This document shows, in pieces, positions 1 to 8,885 of a DNA stretch of 24,519 bases (position 1 is the stretch's first letter; every line of letters begins with the position of its first letter). The notes under the pieces were generated by a model. That model was not told where the DNA came from. It was given only the letters and a program-made list of their open reading frames with translations, and did not search any database. The stretch is from Sergeia podlipaevii. Lineage: Eukaryota > Euglenozoa > Kinetoplastea > Trypanosomatida > Trypanosomatidae. The DNA lies in contig JASANZ010001920.1 of assembly GCA_030849805.1 (NCBI GenBank), positions 1 to 24,519 of the forward strand. The letters are read 5' to 3'. Made by a program: the position numbers and the translations under genes.

Positions 1-1528
1 TAAAAAGAACAAAGAAAACAATGAAAAACAAAAAGGCAATACCTGATACCCTAACAGTTTTCTTGTCTTCTTTTTCTTTCTTAAAGCACAGACGCTGTTC
101 AAAGTAGTTTAATTTTTGTTGTTGTTGCCCTTTTCTCTCCTCCTTTCTTTTTTTTTTTTTTTGAAAAGTGCTGTGGTCTAGATGGTGTATAATATAAAAG
201 CGAGCAAAAAAAAAAAAAGGTCTTTGATGTACACAAAAAAGAAACACTGAACCACCTCTATCTCTCTCTCTAAATATGTAAATATATAAATACCACTGCA
301 ATAGAAAGGGAAAACAAGAAAGAAGAGAAAGGTGAATGAAAACAGCTTACCTACGTGCGCAGCTCGTATGTGCAGGCTGATAAATATATCTAACTTCTCA
401 AAAGACTCGTTTAATAAAACAGTTTTCCCCCACCTTTTCCCTCTTTTGTGCTATCAAACGCTTTGAAAGCAATTCACCTTTATCCTCCCTTCTTTTTCCC
501 AACTGTATCAACAACAAAAAAAAAAGCAGAGTGTGTGAGTGGGTGAAAAGGTGATAATTAGAACTTGGCTGTACTGTTCCCCTTTCTACTTGTCTAACAA
601 AAGAAAAGTATATAAACAAAAAAAAGAGAAAGAAAAAAAGGCAAAAAAAAAGCAGTTCTACCTACGGTGCCCACGGTTAACCTTTGTGTTCTGGGAACTC
701 ACCGCAACAGCTAAAAAAAAAGAACTGAATATGGTCACAAAAACAGGAAGCAACAGCAAAGAAAAAAGGTACACAAAAAAAGAAAGATGAATATTCCTGA
801 GTGAGATATGTATTGCTAAAGGAAGGAAAAATAGAACTAAAGAAGAGGGAAGAAGTAATGCAAAGCACAACTGATCTACAAAAAAAAAAATCAAGCTGTA
901 AAAAGATATCACCTTTCTTTCTTTGTGTGTGTGGTGTTGCTTATTGGTGTGCTAACCAATTTCACTATTCTCTTCTTGGCCAAAGACTGTGTATGATTGT
1001 ATCTCTATGACTAACACGTTGATTTTTTCTTTAATGCCCCTTTCGTTCTGCACCAACTGATGCCAAAAATATATATATATCAATTTTAAAAGAGAACAAA
1101 AAAACAAGAAAGATATATTAAAATCAGAATCATCACCTCATGAATAGTGCTTCGAAAAGTATATATAAAGAAATTGAGCATGTATGCGCATGCATGCAAA
1201 ATCAATGTGTTGCAGGTGTCATGGAGAGCATTATGTTTATTTTGCTGTTGTTCAAACATTTATACAAAAGGTAATGCGCGCTCTCTATGAGTTACTACTC
1301 ACGCTTGCTAAAGACACACTTGAAAATGATAGAAAATGTTTTTTTCTTGTGTGTATGTGTATGTGTATGTGTATCGAAAAAGGGGGTATGAAATGAAGAA
1401 AGCAAGGTAGGAAAGAACATAATCGTTGAGGCAAGGGTAAGGCTCCTCCCGCCCTCCTTCATATCTCTTTTGCTCCTTCTCGCACCCATGCACACACGCA
1501 CGGGCAGCCATCTATAATCATGCATTCA
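1..1528. other. Spacer: 3'UTR of CEP41 gene and leader region of a gene off the left edge
   Basis: There is no convincing gene here. The right part (about 1131-1528) is rich in minus-strand ATG and should be the CEP41 3'UTR; it holds a TATGTG-type hexamer repeat near 1350-1376. Positions 1-1130 contain no ATG at all on the minus strand and carry two strong polypyrimidine tracts (minus-strand sense) at 599-655 and 303-333. The open frames seen here are low in complexity and need non-ATG starts. I infer the 5' leader of a minus-strand gene whose start codon lies left of position 1. Confidence 0.6.
296..333 (-). promoter_or_regulatory. Predicted trans-splice acceptor for the gene beyond the left edge
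   Basis: Read on the minus strand, a pyrimidine-rich tract at 333-303 is followed by TATTGCAG with the AG at 297-296, a textbook polypyrimidine-AG layout. A second, longer tract (655-599) with AG at 595-594 is an alternative. No minus-strand ATG follows either within the window. Confidence 0.55.
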
Positions 1529-2302
1529 TCAGTGCCTGTACTGCGGCTTTGCTAGGCTGTTCGACAAGCACTTTGGCTTCGCTCTAGAAATGTTACTGCG
1601 CGCCTCGCTACGTGCTAGTGTCACCTCATCTGCCCTACGCTGCATGCGTGTGTCACGTGGGACAATAGGAATAGGTGATTCGCCTACAATGTAGCCGCTG
1701 AAGTCCTGCACAAACTCACGCAATCCACCGGCTAGAATGGCGACGTTGTCAACCCCCTTTTCAAACACGACATTGCCCAAATTTACGATCGACTCCTCCT
1801 CCAGATCGTAAAGCACAATCACCTTGTTGGGCTTATTCTTGAACGCAAACATCTCTGGCAAGTACGGGTTGGTGGAGTGGTTGAGCTTTATCTTAGGATA
1901 GTGCAAGGCAGACTTGATGTGGCACTGACAATAGTCTGCCTCATCACGGCAGTCTAGAAGTAAGTATTCCACGCTGTCCGCTGCCGCCGCCGTCGCTCCT
2001 AGTGACTGTTCCTGAGACTGGTCAACACCCCGGTACTCGTCAAGTGGATGCGCATAGCCGCCATCCTCCAGCTTCACAGGCTGCTCCAGACTCCTCAGAT
2101 ACTCTGCCACTGATGACGTGCGCACCCGCCGGAATAGTTCACCAGGTTGTCGTTTGACTTTGATTTCCTTCTCACGCATGAACTGCGCAAGCTCAGAGGT
2201 CATACCAGACTCCACCACTGCCTTGGTGCCGGTGTACTTGCCACTGCTTGCGACACGCCGCTGCAGTACGTCCTTGTCACCGATCGGCGCCTTGATGCTC
2301 AT
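1529..2302 (-). CDS. CEP41: CEP41-like centrosomal/ciliary protein with rhodanese-like domain
   Basis: This 257-residue protein matches vertebrate CEP41 (TSGA14) along its whole ordered part. The N-terminal segment (about 7-70) has the CEP41 spacing IGxxxxLxRR...YxxxK...ELFxRxR. A rhodanese-like domain (about 110-208) has LLLDCRDEADYCQCHI, NPY and a VIVLYD strand. At the loop where active rhodaneses carry the catalytic Cys there is Asp166 followed by acidic residues, as in CEP41, so enzymatic activity is unlikely. In animals CEP41 sits at centrioles and cilia and promotes tubulin polyglutamylation with TTLL6; a flagellar axoneme or basal-body role here is inferred. The C-terminal tail (212-257) is basic and shorter than in human CEP41 (about 370 residues). 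The start is the first ATG on the transcript, at 2302; the open frame runs nine codons further but begins with TTG. The stop is TGA. Confidence 0.9.
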   Translation of the reverse strand: MSIKAPIGDKDVLQRRVASSGKYTGTKAVVESGMTSELAQFMREKEIKVKRQPGELFRRVRTSSVAEYLRSLEQPVKLEDGGYAHPLDEYRGVDQSQEQSLGATAAAADSVEYLLLDCRDEADYCQCHIKSALHYPKIKLNHSTNPYLPEMFAFKNKPNKVIVLYDLEEESIVNLGNVVFEKGVDNVAILAGGLREFVQDFSGYIVGESPIPIVPRDTRMQRRADEVTLARSEARSNISRAKPKCLSNSLAKPQYRH

Positions 2303-2545
2303 CTCTGCAGTGAAACTGAGAAGTACCAATAGCAGTTATTGTGACTGTGACGACTCTTTGCGTGCGTGTGCGTATGTACCTCCACTAAGCCTTGTCTATA
2401 TATATGTATATCTGTGTGCTTTCTCTCTTAATGAGTATATATACCAGTGCACTAACTTGATAGTTTCTAAAGGCTCTCTACAAACTCAAACGTTCCGCTT
2501 CTATTCCTGTTTGTTTGTGAATATATTGATGCGCTTTTGTTTTCT

Positions 2546-2583
2546 CTATGCATTGAACAGAAGAAAAAAAATAAATGAGAGGG
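2546..2583 (-). promoter_or_regulatory. Predicted trans-splice acceptor of CEP41
   Basis: On the minus strand a T/C-rich tract (2583-2556) is followed by AG at 2547-2546, giving a 243-nt leader. The first upstream minus-strand ATG (2553-2551) lies just outside this AG. Confidence 0.6.
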
Positions 2584-2604
2584 CATGAGGGCATGAAGGC
2601 ATGA
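2581..2604. repeat. Three tandem copies of an 8-base unit (NGGCATGA)
   Basis: GGGCATGA, GGGCATGA and AGGCATGA follow directly on one another, and a partial fourth unit (TGGCA) continues to 2609. The repeat lies at the outer edge of the predicted pyrimidine tract for CEP41. No function is known to me. Confidence 0.85.
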
Positions 2605-3021
2605 TGGCAAAGATAATTGAGTAAATACACTTTATATATATAATCAATGCATCGACAAGAGATAACGTTCATATGGCTATTATCATATATTTCAAAAGGC
2701 AGCGACATCTATATATTTTTAAATGAATGAATCTGATTCGAGACCGGCATACAACACCAAGCAGCGACTATGATGGCACGCTCTCTAAAAACTACGCAAC
2801 ACCAACAACAACAGAAACAAAATGAATATATGTAGTGCATGGTACAATGAAAGAGTCGATTCTCTATGCATGTTTATAAGTTGGCCACCCCCCTGCAATC
2901 TATCTGTCAAATACCAGCGCTCATCTTGCGGCCAAATTGCTTTTGCGCCACATTTTTTTTTTTAAAAAAGCCTGTATGAATTGTGAAGAAAAGAGAGATA
3001 GAAGGTGCGAGATACATGCAA

Positions 3022-3053
3022 AGAGAGAGAGAGAGAGGAAGGAAGAAAGAGTG

Positions 3054-3087
<34 letters not shown>
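3022..3087. repeat. Compound microsatellite (GA)n-(TA)n-(GT)n
   Basis: (GA)8 at 3022-3037, a long TA run at about 3054-3078 and GT at 3078-3087 lie within 85 bases downstream of the stop codon of the Gln/Pro-rich protein, so they belong to its 3'UTR. Confidence 0.9.
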
Positions 3088-3105
3088 GCAAAACCCCCTT
3101 TGATG

Positions 3106-4965
3106 CTAACACAAAATAGGCGCTGGATTTGCACAGTAATAAAAGCAGCCCGCATCTTGCTCAGCACGTGTTAATACCAATGCATGGTCTTTCATTGGAG
3201 GCTGCTGCTCGTGCTGCTGTACCGAAGGCTGTTGCTGCTGCTGCTGCTGCTGCTTAGGTGGTGAAGGCAATGGCGGTGGTGGTGCCTGCGCTTTGTCGGC
3301 TCCTGGAGGCGGCTGTGCCTCCAATGCCAATTTCAAGCCTCCATTTTGCGTTGTGTGGGGCACATGCGGCTTTGCATCTGCCTTTCGTGCACTGATAGCA
3401 GGTGCCACATACACCTGTGGGGCTGTAGAAGAGGGGCTTGCCTGGTGAGCACTGGCCCCTCTCTTTTTGTGCCGTACTCCTGTCTGCTGCTGCTGCTGGT
3501 GGACTGAAGAGGAGTTGGGTGATTGACTGTCCCTCCCATCGCCGACAGGGACTGACACAAGCCCCTTGTGGAACATCACTGCCGGGCTAGCAGCATCCCC
3601 ACTCTTGACACCGCCACCATCAACACCAGGGGGATCCTTTCTCCCACCGGGCCCGCATCGGACACCGCTTGAGATACTGCCAGCCGCAGAGCTGTTGAAC
3701 ACCCAGTCCAAGTGCGCACTGTCGATCGACACAACGCTCAGATCTGTCCTGGAAACCGAGCCGATACGCCGCTCGATGCTCACACTGCTGTCGTCGCCGC
3801 CTGCCCTGCCACTACGATTCTGTGAGCCTGGAGAAGGCCTGTAAGGAGCAGGAGGGCGAGCCTGTTGTGCAACGTCAGCGCTGACTCCGCTGGTGAGGCT
3901 GCGATTACCAAAAAAGTTGGTATTGAGTGCCAACGCATCCCTCGGTTTGTAAGGCAGTCTACCGTCTCTCCCAGGTGACGGAGTGAAGGCGGCTAGCTGC
4001 TGGGAGGACTCCCGACTGCACCCACTGTAGTAGCCGTGATAGCTTTCGTGGTTGTTGCTGATCTGCGTGGTGCTCGGGGTGGTAGGCAGTGGAAGAGTCT
4101 CGTCTACAGGCATAGGAGAACGGCAATCCAGCTTGCTCGCATGTCCTCCACCGCTCACATCGCTTGAGTTTACTGCTGTGATGGTGGCGATGGTGGTACC
4201 CAGTGTGGCGCGCTGCTGCGTGCGCTGGTTTGAGAAAGAGACAGAGTTGATCGCCGTCGGTGGAGAAAGTCCGGAGTACGACTGGTCCCTACCAGCTCGC
4301 GGCACACTGGACATGGACACATTCGCTGACCACGTTTGCTGATTACCACCCCCGCACACGCTTGTCACGTTACTACCGCGCCGTGAGCCCTTGTGCGATC
4401 CACTCCCAGTGCTTCTCTCTGAACTGCCCCCCACGTGTTGCCGACGCCGACGTTCGAAGGTCTCTTCCGCTAGCAGCTGCCGCCGCACCTCTCGCGCCGC
4501 CGCCAGTCGTGCCTGACGTCCATCCTCTTGCCGCCTGAATGCAGCATAGGCAACGACCTTCTCTCGTGCCGTGCCCAGACCGACGCCAGCACGCGAGAAA
4601 GCATAAAGCGCCTCCTGCATTGCGATCTTCCCCGCCGCTCCAGCCGCAGGCCCCATGATGACCTCCGCTGCAGCTTCCACCTCCGGACGGTGCTGACCCA
4701 GCACGTGGTTGAGGTGCTGCCGTAGTGAGAGCTTGGAGAGCTGCACAGATGGCTCAACACCACACATTTCGCATGCTCGTAGTGAGCGCGGTGACGAGAG
4801 CTGCGGCGGAAGTGGCACCTGTGACCCGCGACGAAATGTTTCATACGTGTGACTCCATCGTTCTTGTAACTCCTCAAGGTTCTCAAGGTCTATGGAAGGT
4901 GCGCACATAATGCTGCCGCTGCCGCCTATCGATGGGCTTGGTGACACCGCGCGGCTGAACTGCAT
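3106..4965 (-). CDS. Hypothetical low-complexity protein with N-terminal Cys/His cluster
   Basis: I do not recognise this 619-residue protein. The ordered part is N-terminal (about 24-180): a short helical stretch ending in ERWSHTYETFRRG, then a Cys/His cluster C65-x2-C68-x15-H84-x2-H87 with H92 nearby. This resembles a zinc-finger ligand set, although the spacing is not that of classical C2H2 fingers. An Ala/Arg-rich helix follows (about 99-177). The remainder is Ser/Gly/Pro/Gln-rich and probably disordered, with Gln runs (Q572-579 the longest) and Pro runs, ending in a Cys-containing tail (CFYYC and a terminal Cys). Codon use and GC content are like its neighbours, which supports a real gene despite the low complexity. 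The start is the ATG at 4965, the first on the transcript; the seven further codons of open frame begin with GTG. The stop is TAG. Nucleic-acid binding or scaffolding is possible but not shown. Confidence 0.8.
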   Translation of the reverse strand: MQFSRAVSPSPSIGGSGSIMCAPSIDLENLEELQERWSHTYETFRRGSQVPLPPQLSSPRSLRACEMCGVEPSVQLSKLSLRQHLNHVLGQHRPEVEAAAEVIMGPAAGAAGKIAMQEALYAFSRAGVGLGTAREKVVAYAAFRRQEDGRQARLAAAREVRRQLLAEETFERRRRQHVGGSSERSTGSGSHKGSRRGSNVTSVCGGGNQQTWSANVSMSSVPRAGRDQSYSGLSPPTAINSVSFSNQRTQQRATLGTTIATITAVNSSDVSGGGHASKLDCRSPMPVDETLPLPTTPSTTQISNNHESYHGYYSGCSRESSQQLAAFTPSPGRDGRLPYKPRDALALNTNFFGNRSLTSGVSADVAQQARPPAPYRPSPGSQNRSGRAGGDDSSVSIERRIGSVSRTDLSVVSIDSAHLDWVFNSSAAGSISSGVRCGPGGRKDPPGVDGGGVKSGDAASPAVMFHKGLVSVPVGDGRDSQSPNSSSVHQQQQQTGVRHKKRGASAHQASPSSTAPQVYVAPAISARKADAKPHVPHTTQNGGLKLALEAQPPPGADKAQAPPPPLPSPPKQQQQQQQQPSVQQHEQQPPMKDHALVLTRAEQDAGCFYYCANPAPILC

Positions 4966-5001
4966 ATTGTGTGTATGTGTACACACAAAGGTGCCTCCTA
5001 T

Positions 5002-5022
5002 CTACAGCAAAAAAAAAGAAAA
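5002..5022 (-). promoter_or_regulatory. Predicted trans-splice acceptor of the Gln/Pro-rich protein gene
   Basis: The minus strand has a T-rich tract at 5022-5009 followed by TGTAG with AG at 5003-5002, giving a 36-nt leader. A second tract around 5119-5107 with AG near 5092 is an alternative that would give a longer leader. Confidence 0.5.
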
Positions 5023-5304
5023 TGTTAAAGAAGCACTAGCTCACTATCTGCCTGACTCGCTTCTTTTTTTAAAAAAAAAAAACTCTCTTTCTAAGTATGT
5101 GTAAAAGGAAAAAAAAAAATGTGGAATGTCCCCACGTATATATTTCAGTCCTCTATTCTTTCTTCTTGATGTTTTTTTTTATATATGTTGTACTTGTCCT
5201 CCTAGTACCAATGTATTGTACTGCATTAATGTTTATGTAAGGCAAAAATATTTTAAAGGTAAAATGTTGGAGACGATGACAATGCTCAGACAAGAGCACG
5301 TGTG

Positions 5305-5331
5305 CACACACACACACACACACACACACAC
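5305..5331. repeat. (CA)n dinucleotide microsatellite
   Basis: About 14 CA units, read as (GT)n in the 3'UTR of the LRR protein transcript. Confidence 0.95.
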
Positions 5332-6059
5332 GCATAAAGAGAACGTAACGAAACATCCTCGCAAAACAAACAGAGTTTACGGGTCTTTAGGAGAGAAAGA
5401 AAATGCGTTTCTTCCGCCGTTATCAAAATGGTAGTACAAAAAAAAAGTCCTCGTGTATGTCTGCACTCATCATCACACAACGCATACAGTTTATCGTCAC
5501 ACACACACATACACACATACACATACACACATCACATTCCCGCTAGACAATATATATACAGCGATGCATCTATATCCCCATACATCGCGTATATACATAG
5601 AAAAGAGAGCAAAAAAAAAAACGGAAAAGACCAGCACAGTTAGCTAAAAACAAAAAAAAATTGTTAACTGAATTCAGTGAAAGCGAAAAAAAAAAATGCC
5701 AAACCAAAGCTCCTAGTAGTACTAAAGGTCAACTCATTTCTTTCAAAAATGAATTCTAAAAAATTGCTCAGTTTTCACTCTTTCTTTCTCCATTCAAAGA
5801 AAAAATATATATACGTAACTATTTATGTATATATATATATAATGATGATAATGGTGATTTCCACGTATTCTACTACTCGTATCTGTCAACGATTAACCGC
5901 CGTACTCAGTGGTATAGCGTTATCCTTGATTTTTTAAAGTTTTCCTCCTCACGGCTATGCGATCGTAGGATACACTTTGTTGTTGCTGATATATGAATAT
6001 TCTGTTTTTCTTTCGTTTTTCGTTTTTTTTTTGTTTTCCTCCCTCTATCGAGCCAGCAG

Positions 6060-8048
6060 TTAGTTTTCGATTTTCACTGAGTTTAAACTGCTCGTGCTGC
6101 AACACGTAGATGATTTCCTATATGATTGTTTTTCTATATCTGCGACGTTACGACGTCCCAGGAGCGTAAGCGCATGCGCAAGTTTGCGACTGATCGCGGT
6201 ACCCTCTACTTCCACCCTACACATCCTGCGATTGGAATTCATTAGTTTCTTTAACTCTCGTCCGTTCCTTTCTTTGACGCCGGAATTCCCGCATAGGTCA
6301 AGCAACCCCAGCGACCGCAGGTGAGCTTCACAGAGAAGTACCAGGACAGAGCAACACCTCTCCTCCAGGTCGATACCACGCAGGTAAAGCGCGGTCAGGG
6401 AGGGAAAGCTTTGCAATAGTCCCAGAAATGGGATGAAGCCATCCACAGTGCCAAGGCCACGACATCCACTGAAGTTCCATGTGGAGGCAACTGCAAACCC
6501 ACTTATCGCACTGCACTCCGATGGAACTGCAGAGAAGTCAGCGGCGGAGCCAACGTTGACGCAAAACTCTGGAGAGGGCAGGTCACCGCTACTAGCAGTC
6601 ACGTGGTGACGCTGATCGCGTGTCTCTGATCGAGTAAAGGGAGACATGTGGTGAGGTTGCGGTTGTCGGTAGGTATCAGTAAGGGGATCTTCATTCTTTT
6701 CATGACTCTGCAAGGAGGCAGCAGGGAAGGGAGATGGATAAGCAAGTGCTGAGAGGCAAGAAGAGCTGCTCTGTGGCTGTGAAGCCTTTGGCTGGATATC
6801 ATTTCCTTTAGATCCACTAAGACTGGTGTCTGGAGAGGCGCCACTGGCTGGTGCGGGAGATTCCGCAGTGAAGGCAAGCGTCATGGACTTTTTGAATGTC
6901 GGTGAGCGCACATCCACGCCGCCAGAGGTGTCCACGTCGTCGGCCGCAGCAGCTTCTGTAGGTATTGGCGCGACCGGGGACAAGAAGCAGAGGGCTTGCC
7001 CTGGAAGAGTGACCACTGGCGTGCGTAGACCGCAGGTATCGACGTCATCGCAGCATCGGCCTCCAACGTTGTGGCTTGGAAGAGAGTCTGTAGAGGTGAC
7101 AGCAGTCACTGCCCTTTCGCGTGGTTGGACGGCGTGGTGCTGCTCAGCTGACGGTGTCAGTGTCGCTGCCTCCGCATCCGTCGCAGTTGCTGCCCATATC
7201 ACCGTATGATTAGTCATTGGTGGCGCAGCTACCGGTGCGACTCGCATGTGGTTCAAGACACACACCAATGGACTACCCTTCAGAACGCTGCAGCAGCTGA
7301 TGTATTTGTCTATCATTTTAAGACGCTGCTCCTCCTCTGACATGACGACCCCTGCGGTGTTCCAAAAACCACCGCTGGTCCCCGCAGTGGAGGAGGCTGG
7401 GGTGGAAGAGGGCCTCCCATCGTCGGGAGCGACACGCACGCTCGACTCACCAGATGAAAGGCAGTCCACTGCGGCCTCCACGGTCATTGTATAGGAGCTG
7501 CTACGAGCAAGTTTAAGAAGCGCGTCTTCATATCTCTTGGTGGCTGGCACGTTCTGTACTGTCTTGGCAAGCACAGCTCGCGCAAGTACACTGGCAACTT
7601 GTGCAGCAGAAGCGTGCTCCTCGTAGCTGAGTGTCTTGAGCTGAAATGCATTTCCAGACAGCTGTAGCATGGCCTTATCCTCCTCCTCCTCCTGTAGACT
7701 CACGTTAAGCAGCTTCGAGAGCGCAGGGAGTGAGGCACCTGATGAAAAAGGTGGCGGCTGATGCGGCTGCTGTCGATGCTGTTTGTGTGACTGTGGTGAC
7801 TGTGGAGGTAAGTGCTTCCTTTTTTCATCTATAGTAGCCTTCTCTTGTGCAGTAGTAGTAGTGCTTGCTGTAGTGCTGGTAGAGTTGGCATTGTTGATGC
7901 TACTCCAAGTACTACTGCTGCTGACACTCGCATTGGGGCCTTGAGTTCCGTGCATGGCGTGATTCATGTTACCCCCCACATCAAAGATAAATCGCAGGGC
8001 TGAGTTTGGGGTCAGAGAGGAAAATTCATCCTTAGCATGTGACTTCAT
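6060..8048 (-). CDS. Low-complexity protein with C-terminal leucine-rich repeats
   Basis: This 662-residue protein of unknown function starts at a clear ATG and ends with TAA. Residues 36-103 are Ser/Thr/Asn-rich and then Gln/His/Pro-rich. A probably helical block follows (104-200), with a Glu run near 120-123. A second ordered stretch lies near 236-272, and a long Ser/Thr/Ala/Pro-rich linker follows. The C-terminal part (about 526-635) looks like degenerate leucine-rich repeats: LTALYLRGIDL, then LRSLGLLDLCGNSGV, then a third strand MCRVEVEGTAI, each followed by a helix-like segment. LRR domains usually bind other proteins; the partner is unknown. The tail is Ser/Cys-rich. A nine-base C run (plus strand) ends only two bases from the start codon, so the mRNA leader carries a G9 tract next to the AUG if the leader reaches that far. 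Confidence 0.82.
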   Translation of the reverse strand: MKSHAKDEFSSLTPNSALRFIFDVGGNMNHAMHGTQGPNASVSSSSTWSSINNANSTSTTASTTTTAQEKATIDEKRKHLPPQSPQSHKQHRQQPHQPPPFSSGASLPALSKLLNVSLQEEEEDKAMLQLSGNAFQLKTLSYEEHASAAQVASVLARAVLAKTVQNVPATKRYEDALLKLARSSSYTMTVEAAVDCLSSGESSVRVAPDDGRPSSTPASSTAGTSGGFWNTAGVVMSEEEQRLKMIDKYISCCSVLKGSPLVCVLNHMRVAPVAAPPMTNHTVIWAATATDAEAATLTPSAEQHHAVQPRERAVTAVTSTDSLPSHNVGGRCCDDVDTCGLRTPVVTLPGQALCFLSPVAPIPTEAAAADDVDTSGGVDVRSPTFKKSMTLAFTAESPAPASGASPDTSLSGSKGNDIQPKASQPQSSSSCLSALAYPSPFPAASLQSHEKNEDPLTDTYRQPQPHHMSPFTRSETRDQRHHVTASSGDLPSPEFCVNVGSAADFSAVPSECSAISGFAVASTWNFSGCRGLGTVDGFIPFLGLLQSFPSLTALYLRGIDLEERCCSVLVLLCEAHLRSLGLLDLCGNSGVKERNGRELKKLMNSNRRMCRVEVEGTAISRKLAHALTLLGRRNVADIEKQSYRKSSTCCSTSSLNSVKIEN

Positions 8049-8535
8049 CTCCCCCCCCCTCCCTTCTTTTTTTTAAAAAAAAAAAAATATATAGTCAAAC
8101 ACACGCAAATAGTCGTATATATATATATGAAGATAAGATACGGTACGATAAGTGAATGATATGCAAAGATGAGGCTCTGTATTATCTAACAAAAAATAAA
8201 AAAAATAATAATAAGCAAACAAGTAGAAAAATAAATGCGAAATACTTTAAATTCCTAAACAACACACTCCAAAGAAAAAAAAAAAATCAACAGCAAATTA
8301 ATGAAAGAAAGTATGTCACACGCACGCACACACAAACAAAAGAGATATCACGCGCCAGCGTGTAAGTATAAGTAAAAAGTAAGAGAGAGAGAAAAAAAAA
8401 AACGTTCACAAACAAACAAACAAACAAATATCCCCTCAAGTAGGTAAAGTTTACAAGTCTCTAATTACGATGACTCAGTTGAAAGTTGGTGCTTCACGCT
8501 TGTTCAGCAAAAATAAAAAGAGAGAGAGAGACAGC

Positions 8536-8570
8536 CTGCACACAAAAAAAAAAGGCAAGAAGAAGAAGAG
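8536..8570 (-). promoter_or_regulatory. Predicted trans-splice acceptor of the LRR protein gene
   Basis: On the minus strand, a tract of CTT units and Ts (8570-8544) leads into GTGTGCAG with AG at 8537-8536. This gives a 487-nt leader without any ATG. Weaker tract/AG pairs closer to the start (AG near 8268, or 8067-8066) would shorten it. Confidence 0.55.
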
Positions 8571-8835
8571 TTCTGTTTTTATTTATTTATTTTCTTCTGC
8601 TTTCCACTATTGGCAATAAGATGCAACAGTAAAAAGTGTTTGAAGCTGTATATAATACAACTTATAGGTACTACGTACAAAACAAAAAAATAAACAATAA
8701 ATAAATAATTTAAGAAATATCCGCAGTTAACGCCTGTTTTCTATTTTGATACTATCACGCCACACTTGTAATGTGGTGGTGTGAATAATTGATATATATA
8801 TATTTGAAAATGTCAAAACCAAAAAAAGGGGTTAA

Positions 8836-8885
8836 TGTGTGCTGATGACAATTGCCATTCCTCATTGAAAATATAGCAGCACACA
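8836..8885. repeat. Inverted repeat, 9-bp perfect stem
   Basis: TGTGTGCTG at 8836-8844 pairs perfectly with CAGCACACA at 8877-8885 around a 32-nt loop, which itself holds a short CAAT/ATTG pairing. It lies in the predicted 3'UTR of NME7. Confidence 0.75.

Larger units (their letters stand above)
2303..3105. other. Spacer between the Gln/Pro-rich protein gene and CEP41
   Basis: No gene is seen. The left part (2303-2545) is the predicted CEP41 5'UTR and has no minus-strand ATG. The right part is the 3'UTR of the upstream gene, with a compound microsatellite, a T11A6 run at 2953-2969 and a short 8-base tandem repeat at 2581-2604. Confidence 0.7.
4966..6059. other. Spacer between the LRR protein gene and the Gln/Pro-rich protein gene
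   Basis: No gene is seen. Positions 4966-5223 have no minus-strand ATG and hold the predicted 5'UTR. The rest is the 3'UTR of the LRR protein, with a (CA)n tract at 5305-5331, T7A12 at 5064-5082 and several TA/CA microsatellites near 5500-5540 and 5824-5840. Confidence 0.7.

Noticed and set aside
2118..2588. 156-residue plus-strand open frame
   Set aside because: It overlaps the CEP41 coding region antisense and runs out into the leader; composition is Ser/Tyr/Cys-rich with no family features, so it is a shadow frame.
8470..8619. 49-residue plus-strand ORF (begins MTQLKVGASRLFSKNKK)
   Set aside because: It runs through AG, A and ATTT repeats in the predicted leader of the LRR protein, on the strand opposite to transcription, and nothing supports a plus-strand gene.
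8755..8785. Possible hairpin around CACGCCACAC and GTGGTGGTGTG
   Set aside because: Only four to five contiguous pairs form without gaps, too weak to claim.
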